64,000 nt of DNA, taken from NCBI GenBank assembly GCA_905147135.1, contig LR990044.1, positions 11,164,122 to 11,228,121 of the forward strand. Reading direction: 5' to 3'. A program made the position numbers and the translations under genes. The first letter of the stretch is position 1, and every line of letters starts with the position of its first letter. Below the pieces are notes generated by a model that saw nothing but the letters and a program-made list of their open reading frames with translations, made no database searches and had not been told where the DNA came from. Of the stretch, positions 48,601 to 57,600 are shown piece by piece. This stretch comes from Blastobasis lacticolella (lineage: Eukaryota > Arthropoda > Insecta > Lepidoptera > Blastobasidae).

Positions 48601-51600
48601 CGGGCAGTGTGACTTTGTAACTTCCACGAGTGTGGACATTACGTACTTTGCCCAACAGGGTGACACCCGCTGATCAGCATAAATACGCATTTTGTCGTGG
48701 GTAGTTTTGACAAGTGCTGTTTAGTATTATAATGTACTTAGTGTAATAATTTAAAGTCAATCAAGATATATATTGATATTATAGATATAAAAAAATATTA
48801 TCCTGGAAAAATATGAATTTCTTTATATTTAGAGGTAGTATACGATGTCGTTTATCCTCTACGATGCTGTGGGCTAATGTGTAAGCCCGTATTTTGAAAC
48901 TATCAATCCGTATGAGGGCGGAAGAATTGTTCAGTTCAACGTTCAAATTATTCACATGAAACGAAAACTTTAAATTACATAAACACATGCAGTCGTATAA
49001 AGTCCCACGCCGCGATTACAGCTTGTTCAGAGACTATGACCTGTAAATATCCGGCCGCTGGATATCCGGCTATCCGGCTAGGAGGCTGGCCGGATATCCG
49101 GTATCCGGCCAAACAACTATCCGTTTCATCTCTAGTTGTACCCCTCCAGGCGGACTCGTCAGGTCTAAGAGAGTCCTACAATAGGTAAAGCGGTGGTTGG
49201 CGCTATAGGTACTAGTAGGATCATGTCGGTACTGGGGTTCGAACCCGGTACCTCGGGGTAAAAGTCGAAACCTTCACCCCTCGATCCCACCGACGCTCCA
49301 AGTCCAACATATCCAAGTGTGGTCATCAATCTGTCTGCCTGCTCCTCGCGTCGTTTACCTCTTAGCTGAGTCTTCCCAACCTCTTAGTCGAATCAAGATC
49401 TGGTTAGGCCTCTTAATCTGTGTGAACTTCGCTCCAGATTGCTTGATAGACACCGCCAGCTCGTGCAAAACCGAAAGGGTCACCGAGATGCACACCATCA
49501 TGTGGCCAACGTGTCCTTCTGACTTTGGGAATTTGAGCGGCTTCCCTGTAATTACAACAAGATAAATTAAGGGAGCAACAGTCCATATTATACAGCGAGC
49601 GATAGGCGCAATTGGGGTAACGTAGGTCACTATCGCTTGGACCGGGTATGCACTCCAAGCTTTTCCTAGGCTGATTTAGGTTGGCCTTACCTACCGTGAG
49701 TCCGGAATCACACACCAGATGAAATGGATTGTAGGTCTTGGCGATCCCAATACTTTGTGACATGGACAGGGGTGTTGCTTAGATTGGTATAAGGAGCTCT
49801 TAGTGGAAATCGTGCCTAGGTCTGGCTTTTTCACCATAGTCAGCAGTAGTTACTATTGCATCCATCAAATAGTGCTCAAGGAAAAATAGATGCAAGGATT
49901 TTACTGACCATCTATGTTGGGGTAGTTCGGTATGTTGTGTCCCAGGTACAGTCCGGAAGCCTTATCCGCCATGAGGATCCCGTTGCTCGTGGAATCAGTG
50001 CTGAACTCTGTCTGAGCTTCGAACTTCACGTAGGCCACCTTGGATCGGAACTGCAGACAGAGATAGTAATGCACGGTATCGATATCATCTTATGTCTTAT
50101 AAAACCTACGTGTGATAAGAAATTATTCATCATTTTATGGGCAAGTAATTTAATGTGTATGTAGGTTTCTGGTGGTAGATGACGATGCTGCCGAAGATTA
50201 AGCAGTCCTGACAACATGTCTTGCTCGACCGTAAGCCTTACTTAAGGTTTCCACGGCAGATTTGTTTGTTCTCAGGCTGCTAACCCAAGTGTCTGAACTC
50301 AGTTTGTCATCTGGTCGCCGCATTATTCTGTACCTGCCGCATTAGTCTGTATTGCTTACAGAATGGTGGCCTCATAGTAGAAGAACCCACCAACCCCTTT
50401 CATTCACGCGTGTCATACAAGGCGACTAATGTCTTAGTGGCAGAACATCTAAGGCCTTCCGTAGACCAGAAAATAGGCAGAAGCGTTTTCTGTTGTGTGT
50501 TTTCCATGCGCCTGCTAAGCTTGAAGATTTGGTAAGCCCTCCAATGACGTGGAAGACTCAAGACTCAGTCCAGTAGTGGACTGTGACGAGCTGTTGATGA
50601 AGGCTTACAGCGTAAAGCGGAGACAACGTATACTCCAACATGGACCTGCCGGAGATGTAGCGATCGGAGGTCAGCCATCTGCCCACGCTGTCTGCCGAGA
50701 TGTAGGAGAAGTTGAGCCCCTCCTCCAAATATGGCAAATTAGGCGCGCTCGGCGGTTTGTATATGTACCACCTGATAACAGGGTATTATTACATAAGTTA
50801 ATTCAGGAGATCTACGAAGTAATTTTAGGCTTTCATCTTTAGGAGAATACGTTCGTTAAAATTACAACTTTTTTATCTTTAAATTTTGACTATTTTCGAT
50901 AGGGGCTGGGCTAACCATAGAAAATGATCGCGAGGTATGGAAGAATATGGGGAGGCCTTTCCCCAGCAGTAGGTTTATTCAGGCTGATATATAATAAAGA
51001 TTTTGACTAGCCAGGCATTTCACCTGGTGGTAAGTGACGATGCGGTCGTTGATGGAGCATGCTTATGACATGATAAGACATTTGTATAAGTAGTTTTTTC
51101 TTTATTTACATTTACCTACAACTAAGAAGTCAAGCACCAACAACAGAACAAGTAAGAAAGAAAGAAAGAAATAAACAAAATATTTATTACAAAGGACGCC
51201 ACGACGTGATAATTTACATTTAACACAAAAAAAACGGTACATAAAACACGGAAACAATTCCCCGTGGCATTTTTCGTGGGCATCCAGCGTAATGAACCCT
51301 CCTCAGTATTATGTTGTGGCCGCTTGCCGCGAACCACAACGCTGGTTTTCAGTGGGCCCCTTAAAATCCCACCGACACTGCACCGTCAAGCGTACAACAT
51401 GTGTACACCGACAGGGAGCTCATCCACACACCTTGGAGCCAAATTGGTCGCGAACTGTGCGGTTCCAAAGGAACTTTTTCCCACGCACACTAAGGTTGTG
51501 GAATGAACTACCTGGAGAGGTTTTCCCTGGAGAGTACAACATGGAGTTCTTCAAGAAAAGGGTAAAGGGATGGAAAGTGTTCGTTTGGTGTTTTAATGTT

Positions 51601-52038
51601 ACAGTAGCAGAGTCAAAGCAATTATGGTTAGGCCACGTAAGCTGTTGTCCGACGGATGCTGCCCAATCAATAGGAGAGCTCAAAACCGCCCGTCGCACGA
51701 CCTTTGCCAATTAGGACAGCGCCTTACACAACAGCAATTCAGGTCATCCAACCCATACTTTCACTTGAATCATACAGAGCTATGAGCCAAGAGCCAAGAG
51801 CTACGAACCTGACACATCCCTTTGTCCCTTAATTTTACTGATTTAAGCTTCGGTCAACTATTTATACTTGTACTTATCTATATATATCGTAAAGTAGGAC
51901 TGACCAATCCACGGGGTCGTTGTTATTGTCCCGACAGTGGACAGGCCTATGCTCAAAGTGATTCTTCCTCCCAGCACTTTGGGCAACATACCAACACTTC
52001 CAACAACACAGCAAAAAAACAAAATACACATAAAACAT
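45272..52038 (-). CDS. DNase II-family protein A, HxK lost (6 exons, 376 aa)
   Basis: Join complement of 51905-52038, 50609-50771, 49909-50050, 49359-49545, 46698-46868 and 45272-45605: 1,131 nt, 376 residues. All introns are GT-AG, phases 2, 0, 1, 2, 2. A signal sequence (about residues 1-22) precedes the family motifs HCRDNNNDPVDWWYIYKPP, GLNFSYISADSVGRW, STSNGILMADK, GLYLGHNIPNYP (central His 137) and GHMMVCISVT. The HxK site of active DNase II reads N297-A-K299, and WVCVGDINR reads WSCVGTMDS. RGG and the C-terminal cysteines remain. It extends 18 residues past the point where gene B stops, ending in the basic KEIKRR. Length is normal and no frame is broken, so it is presumably expressed but probably not a standard nuclease. 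Confidence 0.9.
45650..45835 (-). mobile_element. LINE tail in gene A intron 5
   Basis: Minus-strand direction; the plus strand shows TTCTTCAAGAAAGAG, GGTGATGCCCCTGGTATTGC and GGCTGCGGTGACTGCTTACC, the common LINE tail blocks. Confidence 0.5.
46344..46385. repeat. Perfect hairpin, 19-bp stem, 4-base loop
   Basis: TAATGTGGCCTTTTAGACC (46344-46362), then AGGG, then the exact complement (46367-46385). It lies in intron 5 of gene A. Confidence 0.95.
46698..46868 (-). CDS. Gene A exon 5
   Basis: Encodes residues 209-265: VPSVLDFVTRFKTV, GQLWVRRPGDRYCLYKFF and GIILDVYG, then GSFC. The acceptor is TTCCCAG and the donor GG|GTAGGT, phase 2. Confidence 0.88.
46895..46965 (-). repeat. SINE family 1 tail fragment
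   Basis: The plus strand reads GGACAATTCACACAGCGCCA, TCTAGCCCCGAAGTAAGCAA, then AGCTTG, the reverse of the family 1 tail. It lies in gene A intron 4. A similar scrap is at 59475-59530. Confidence 0.7.
47040..47430 (+). mobile_element. RTE-like LINE 3' fragment in gene A intron 4
   Basis: The translation gives KMLQWMCGDTRLDGVRN, EARLHWFGHVLCKPQGY, then VGNRCPNLPVSGKRPRGRPK and KKRWDKKD. It ends in GATGACGATGA. It is antisense to gene A. Confidence 0.8.
47615..47745 (-). repeat. Interspersed repeat family A fragment
   Basis: Plus-strand blocks GTTTGGAGATCGCCGTGTTG and CCATTTTCTGGATTACGGA are the reverse of the family A centre. Confidence 0.5.
48019..49135. mobile_element. hAT-type non-autonomous element, 1,117 bp
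   Basis: Ends TAGAGATG and CATCTCTA, flanked by the perfect 8-bp duplication GTTGTACC (48011-48018 and 49136-49143). Both subterminal regions are packed with TATCCGG words in both orientations. The interior has no transposase frame. It lies in intron 4 of gene A. Confidence 0.88.
49221..49299 (-). mobile_element. SINE family 2 head
   Basis: On the minus strand GGAGCGTCGGTGGGATCGAG and CCGAGGTACCGGGTTCGAAC carry both tRNA-like promoter boxes. The tail is missing. Confidence 0.75.
49359..49545 (-). CDS. Gene A exon 4
   Basis: Encodes residues 147-209: SEGHVGHMMVCISVTLS and LHELAVSIKQSGAKF. The acceptor is AATTACAG, phase 1 in, 2 out; the donor is AG|GTAAAC. Confidence 0.88.
49909..50050 (-). 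CDS. Gene A exon 3
   Basis: Encodes residues 100-147: VAYVKFEAQTEF, STSNGILMADK and GLYLGHNIPNYP. H137 is the retained central histidine. The acceptor is GTCTGCAG. Confidence 0.9.
50355..50590 (+). repeat. Interspersed repeat family A in gene A intron 2
   Basis: Plus-strand blocks TCACGCGTGTCATACAAGGC, CATGCGCCTGCTAAGCTTGA and CCAGTAGTGGACTGTGACGA. Confidence 0.65.
50609..50771 (-). CDS. Gene A exon 2
   Basis: Encodes residues 45-99: WWYIYKPPSAPNLPYLEEG, NFSYISADSVGRW and LEYTLSPLYA. The acceptor is GTTATCAG and the donor GCT|GTAAGC. Confidence 0.9.
51235..51715 (+). mobile_element. LINE ORF2 C-terminal fragment in gene A intron 1
   Basis: The translation from 51292 gives TVRFQRNFFPRTLRLWNELP, GEVFPGEYNMEF and FKKRVKGW. 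It is preceded by the CCGCGAACCACAACG and GTGGGCCCC blocks shared with 21420-21720. It is antisense to gene A. Confidence 0.7.
51905..52038 (-). CDS. Gene A exon 1
   Basis: Encodes residues 1-45: MFYVYFVFLLCCWKCWYVA, then HCRDNNNDPVDW. The ATG at 52038 is the first in-frame Met. The donor TTG|GTCAGT splits Trp45. Confidence 0.9.
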
Positions 52039-52073
52039 TTTACATAACTTTAAATCGTATAAATTCAACAAAA

Positions 52074-52124
52074 CATTTTATGTTGCTATCCTCGAACATT
52101 GCTTTATTTATTATGGTGATAAAA
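52074..52124 (-). promoter_or_regulatory. Conserved 5' flank of gene A
   Basis: Identical over 51 bases to 36664-36714 upstream of gene B. It carries the same TTATCA (GATA site) and ATAATAAATAAAG run. Confidence 0.6.
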
Positions 52125-52439
52125 TGCAAGTAAAATACATATTATTCAAATAAAGTACGTATATAGTAACTTTAGTAGGTATAAAATGTAAAATAAGTAA
52201 GTAGGTACTTACTTGTATAAAAATAAGTACAGGTATAATCACTTACTAGAGAGCAAAAAGACACACGACACGCCCTGCATAGTCATTTATAACCCCGCAC
52301 ACCTCACCGCCGAAACAGTCGCTACTAAGAAACCTCCTAAGGTGGCAAGAGTATACAACACCCAGCACCTCCTGGAACCATCACACGCACCGAATCACTA
52401 CCACAAAAACTCAAGCTGCAGTGCTCAACCTAGGCAATG

Positions 52440-54160
52440 CTAAACCGCGCGGGGGGTGTCAAGGGGCGGACGCATACTTGACAAGAAGACCTGGTGGAAC
52501 GATACCGTCCAGAGGGAGATTAGGGTGAAGAAGACCCACTTTAAAAAGTGCCAAGCGTCCAGATCTCCTGAAGACCACGCTGTATATAGGGGATGCCAAA
52601 CGTGCGGTAGCCAGGGCCAAAAAAAACCACTTACGTCCTTTCTACGATCATTTGAAATCATCTGAGGGGCAGAAACTCATTTTCATATTAGCACGATCGA
52701 GGGTCAAAGCGGCACAGAATATTTCCATTTGTCGCTGTGTAAATGTAACCCTAAAGGTAACCTGTTATGCAACGACCTCGCGGTAAAGGAGAGATGACGA
52801 CACCAACCTTTATAACCGCATCCTCCTCACCAGGAAGATACCTAAACAATGGAGCCTTAGTATAATTACCTCAGTCTTTAAAGGTAAGGGCTCAGTGTGG
52901 AAGTGCAGCAACTACCGCGGTATAAAGGTGATATCTCACACCATGAAGCTCTTCGAACGCATTGTGGACTCTCGGATCCGACGAGAGTGAACAATCTCGG
53001 AGTGAATGGGTTTCGCGCGGGGTGTGGGACCATGGACCCCGTATTTGCCCTGAGAACTCTCATGGAGGGATACAGATAACGTAACACGCCCCTGTATTTC
53101 CTGTTTCTGGACATGCAGAAGGCCTTTGATTGTGTCCCTCGTGAGATTGTCTGGTGGGCGTTGCGGTCCAAGTCAGTACGTAAGGCCTATACTGACATTT
53201 TCCTAGATATGCATCGCGATACTGAGTCCATAGTTATGACTGCTGTTGGCGACACCAACCCGTTTCCTATTACCGTTAGGGTACATCAGGGGTCTAGGCT
53301 CAGCCCACTTCTGTTCAACGTAATATTAGACGTACTGTCAGGCAGCATCCGAGACTACCATGAGGTACTTCCGTGGCTCATGTATTTTGACGATATCGCG
53401 TTGACACATTCTTACAGGGGGTAACTTGTCCAACGGGTGAAAAGTGGATAGAGTCGCTTGAGAACGGTGGTCTGAAGATAAATGTGGCGAAGACAGAGTA
53501 CATGGTCTGCAACAGTACAAACCGCATTGTACCCGTTTGCGTAGGCGAAGAGGAGGCAAAACGGATCAGGCCAGATACCTGGGGTCGGTACTAAGCGCAA
53601 CTGGTGACATCGACAGCGACTTGCCGACTTGGGCCCAATGGCGAGAGGTGGCGGCTGTCATTTGTGACCCCAAGATGCCGATAAAGCTGAAGATACAGGG
53701 TTACAAGACCATTTTTAGACCTGTTCTCTTATGCGGCAGCGAGACTTGGCCTTTACTAGAGCGACACAAGCAGGAGTTGCGAGTCACGGAAAAGAAAATG
53801 CTGCAATGGATTGTGGGATATCCCGCAAAGATCGCGTGCGGAACGCTTACATCCGCAGTAGCCTTTTTGTCCGTGACACCGCAGCTAAGCTATAAAAGCG
53901 CCGTCTTCGATGGCGCGACCACATCTTGCGCAGACCAGCAAATTATGTGGGGAACAAATGTCTGGCCATGCCACCCCCGCCAGGCACGGGAAGGAGAGGA
54001 CGGCCCAAGAAGCGATGACTGAACGTCGTTAAGAGTGACATGCGTGCCAACGGACTCACCACTAATAATGACGAAGACCGAGTAAAGTGGACTAAGAAAA
54101 ACAGGAAGGCGGACCCCGTTCGCCCACGTGTTGCGCGGGAGCGCAAACGTCATAAAGTAT
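52440..54160 (+). mobile_element. RTE-like LINE, decayed
   Basis: Frames read in order: TWWNDTVQREIRVKKTHFKK (52486 on); IPKQWSLSIITSVFKGKG, CSNYRGIKVISHTMKLFERI; a second-strand-like NGFRAGCGTMDPVFALRTL; MQKAFDCVPREIVWWALRSK; HQGSRLSPLLFNVILDVL; the catalytic MYFDDIAL (FDDI in place of FADD, 53380-53403); YLGSVLSATGDIDSDLP; KTIFRPVLLCGSETWPLL; and a C-terminal PKKR segment. Several stops and frame changes break it, so it cannot encode an active protein. It fills the gap between genes A and C. Confidence 0.9.
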
Positions 54161-54700
54161 ATCAACATTATTTAAATTTATCAAATAATTCTTTCTTTTA
54201 GTATATCATATCTCATAAGGCATAGCTTATATCTATATGTAAGTATGTATTTTATTTTATTTTACAATACCTAACATTAATGTTTAACCCTTTAACCGCA
54301 CTCTAAATAAGAGCAGTAAAAAACTGATAAATTGTGTAATATAATAATATATATAAAACTGTAGACAGAATCTGTGTACCTAATCAACGCAGAGCAGAAA
54401 CCGCTATGTCCAGAAGCTTGAACTTTAGCATGGAAGTTTTTCATATGACATCCATACTGACATGACATATTTCATATGATGATCCACCCCCTATTTCGGT
54501 TGTGCAGGTATTGATATTTTTAAAGGCGTCCGCTTAGAAAGGCGAACCTTGCACATTCAGGCGACTGAATATGTAACCTTGATCCAATCTTCTCAGGCTT
54601 GGCAAGGGGCAGATCACGTAGCTCGTAGAACCATCCAGTAAGTAACCTATCGTGTACGTTTGTGTGTTATTATCACAGAGAAAAAAACATTGGCATTATT
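54161..54700. other. Gene-free stretch
   Basis: AT-rich, with no recognisable gene or repeat boundary. Confidence 0.4.
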
Positions 54701-54707
54701 AACCATC

Positions 54708-54950
54708 AGCCGTGTGGTGTCCGGCAGAGTAGAATAGCACCAGCCCCTTACACTCGTGGGTGTCGTATAAGGCGACTGAGGTTTTCGTGAAAAAATATCG
54801 ATGTCACCGTAGGCTGAATAATGGGCAGCAGCAGCGTTTTCCATTATTATATTTATAACACTGTGTTCTCCAACCTGCCTGCCAAGCGTGGAGATTTTTG
54901 CAATAACCTCGCCCTAAGTCCTGCAGGGGAATGTTATGGGCTGTGATTAT
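54708..54950 (+). repeat. Interspersed repeat family A, near full length
   Basis: From GCCGTGTGGTGTCCGGCAGA through CACTCGTGGGTGTCGTATAA and TCTCCAACCTGCCTGCCAAG to GTTATGGGCTGTGATTATGA. Confidence 0.8.
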
Positions 54951-55141
54951 GATCATTATTAACTGGACGCTTTCAAGGCTACAGTGTGCTAGCTGTTCCT
55001 AGGTAGGCATGCTACATCTTCAGCCGTATTGTCACTTACCACCAGGTGAGATGGGGTCAAATGCTGTCAAATGGTCGATGGGGCGAAATGATTCTCGAGA
55101 TACCTACCTGAGTGGTGGCCTCTCAGCAATCGCAACATGTG

Positions 55142-56517
55142 CATTGGCGTATCTAGGGCTTTTTTCCAGGGTGGGCCTGGCCCCTGAGGTTGCCGATGAA
55201 GCCGAGTCGATCGATCGCCAATGTACAGTCATTGAGCCAGGATTGGGTTGAGAGGGGGGGGGGCATAAGTCAAAATTATAGATATTCTCTACTCAACGTG
55301 TGGGCTGTGTAAAATCATTTGCCGTTTTAGTAGAGTGAACGAGCGGATAAACGAATGAGTGGAGCGAGCTCGGATATTTTAGGTTTTAAAACCTGAGGGA
55401 GAACAAATGTGTGAAATTTTGGACATTTTGGATCTTAAAAGCTGCGGTGATCAATGAATAAGCGACCGGAGCGAGCTCGATATTTTTTACGTTTGAGGTC
55501 TTAAAAGCTGGAGTAATAATTGAACGAATGAGCGGGCGGAGAGAGCTTGTAATTTGTGATATTTCGTGTTACAAAAGCTTGAGGTAACCCTTAAATTAAT
55601 GAGCGAGCGGAGCGAGCTGGCAAATTTAAACATTTTTCGTCTTAACAGCAATGGGTGATCCTCATAATAGTAATTTAAGGAAATTAATTAATGAGTAACC
55701 GCAACGAGCTAGGTGAATGATAAGAAAAATATTTAAAACTTATGAATGAGCGAGCGAAGAGAGCTCGAATTTTTTTCATTTTAAGTCGTAAGAGTTGGTG
55801 TGATCAATGTATTTTTAGCATTTTAATTTTGACATGTTAGCTTAGGTGCTGTGATGATGTGTGATGCTAATAGTAATAAAATACAATTTAAGTAATATCA
55901 GTTATAGAATGAGCAATCGGAGCGGGCACAGACTTCGTTCGCTGCAGAAACTGCGCGGGCGCCCGCGGTGCTCGAATCAGCATAAAAAAACTGTATCAGG
56001 AGTTGGGGCGTCGGTTAAAGCGTAGGATCCCACGATCTGGACATTTCTTGGGTCAACAAATATCACTCGCCGTCGATCAGGGGGACATTTGACTATATTA
56101 TTCACTGGTGGACTGAAAAATATTCTCTTAAGTTTGTTACCCGACTTTTGGAAATATAACTCAATCTAGCTTTGATTGTATTTTAATTTCATTGTAATGA
56201 AATTTGGTTTGAAAGGCCTAAGTGTCCATCTTTCAGAATTCGACTTTTTGTTTAAAATTATGCGAGACAAGCTGAAAAGAGCAAAAGTCAGGCAACCAAT
56301 CTAGAGATGAGGTTTCAGTCCACCACTAGAAATACAATATCCTACCTACACTCCTTTGCAAAAAAAGTTTGTGGATTCCTCGGTTGTATTTCATTGAAAT
56401 TATGTTTGGGTGAAGTTTTTTATGTGTCCAGCCCAGAATTTCGTATTGGTACCTGGTATCGGTATCCTGGGGTGGGCACGGCCCACCCGCCCCCCCACCC
56501 ACCTTCCTACGCCTATG
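55142..56517. mobile_element. hAT-like non-autonomous element with internal minisatellite, 1,376 bp
   Basis: The left end CATTGGCGTA and right end (reverse) CATAGGCGTA are inverted repeats, followed inside by GGTGGGCC-rich subterminal sequence on both sides. The flanking octamers AACATGTG (55134-55141) and AACATATG (56518-56525) match at 7 of 8. No transposase frame was found. Confidence 0.7.
55325..55935. repeat. Diverged minisatellite with GAGCGAGCGGAGCGAGCT core
   Basis: About seven units, spaced roughly 75-140 bp, each contain an AATGAGCGAGCGGAGCGAGCT-like core followed by TTTTTNATTTT and GTCTTAAAAGCTGNNGTGAT. Cores lie near 55350, 55455, 55525, 55600, 55690, 55745 and 55905. Confidence 0.8.
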
Positions 56518-57133
56518 AACATATGACGACCCTCCACGAGAGCCGAAAGGACCTAAGGAGTCGTTGGATGCAAGAAGCACAAAGTCAATCGCTGTGGAAG
56601 GCATTCGGCAGTGGATATCCTACGGCTGTCTACAAAATAAAAATTTCAGAACATTTATTGTTGATTATTATCAACCTTTATTTAATTACACTATTGATGG
56701 TATTCTTAAGTTTAAACAAAAAAATCGATATTAGTAGTCGACACAGTCGACATGCACAATAATCGGACATAGCTTGTTTTTTATGCCACAAACGTGGCAA
56801 ACAAGCTTAAGGCCACTAAACGTTTAAACTTACCTAATTAATATACTATCCTAAGTATTATACTGTATAACAACATTGTTAAAATATGAAGTTATTTACA
56901 TTTCGTGAAGGAAATAATAATGTAGGTGTCGGTTTTCAATCGCATGATACGCGTTGAAATTATGTCAGTAGTCTTTAATTACAACATGTTTATAAACAAA
57001 CTAAAAATGACAATAATGCGTGACTAAGAAATGTGGCGAATAACTTTGAAGCAATGTTTAAAATATGGTTGGTAGTATTGTTTCCTCTATGAATATGATC
57101 ACAGATATTTTCAACAATCACAATGACGTTCGC

Positions 57134-57139
57134 TTTATT
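57134..57139 (-). terminator. Candidate polyadenylation signal of gene C
   Basis: AATAAA on the minus strand, 360 bp past the stop. It is the first canonical signal I see. Confidence 0.35.
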
Positions 57140-57498
57140 TTGTCTGGACTTACATAATGTACTAAACTATTAAATAACGAACATTACACTAGAAATATTA
57201 ATTTAAGTACCTAGTCGATTTTAGAAAAAAATAAGTTAACATCGTCTGAAAGCATAGCATGAAAAAATTCTTTAAATTATTTATCACGGTAGATTACGAG
57301 TCTACCATGCTGATAGTAGATTCTTAAACTGTATTTTAAGTTTCGCATCAGTATTCTAAGTTTTCGTATTAAGACATCGAAAAACGTTCCCTAAAGTAAT
57401 TACGTTAGCTTCTCTTTGGACAAAAAGAGGGGACTCTTTCATGTCTTTGTTCTGTTACAATCAGTCTTTTTGGCATAATTGTCCCTTAGTTTGTGGCA

Positions 57499-57600
57499 TT
57501 AGTTGCACGTTTGCACAGATTCGATGAGATGAGCGAAGTTACCCCACAGTATGGGCCCGGAGGTGCATACCGTGCCGCCGCCTCGCGACTCCTGTGGTAA
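57499..57600 (-). CDS. Gene C terminal exon
   Basis: Encodes 33 residues and TAA: LPQESRGGGTVCTSGPILWG, then NFAHLIESVQTCN. The acceptor is CTTTTACAG. It is easily missed because a longer open frame runs on the other strand. Confidence 0.88.
   Translation of the reverse strand, partial: LPQESRGGGTVCTSGPILWGNFAHLIESVQTCN

Noticed and set aside
56307..56762. 151-codon plus-strand open frame
   Set aside because: It crosses the border of the hAT-like element at 56517, has a Pro/His run from subterminal repeats, and shows no family motif.
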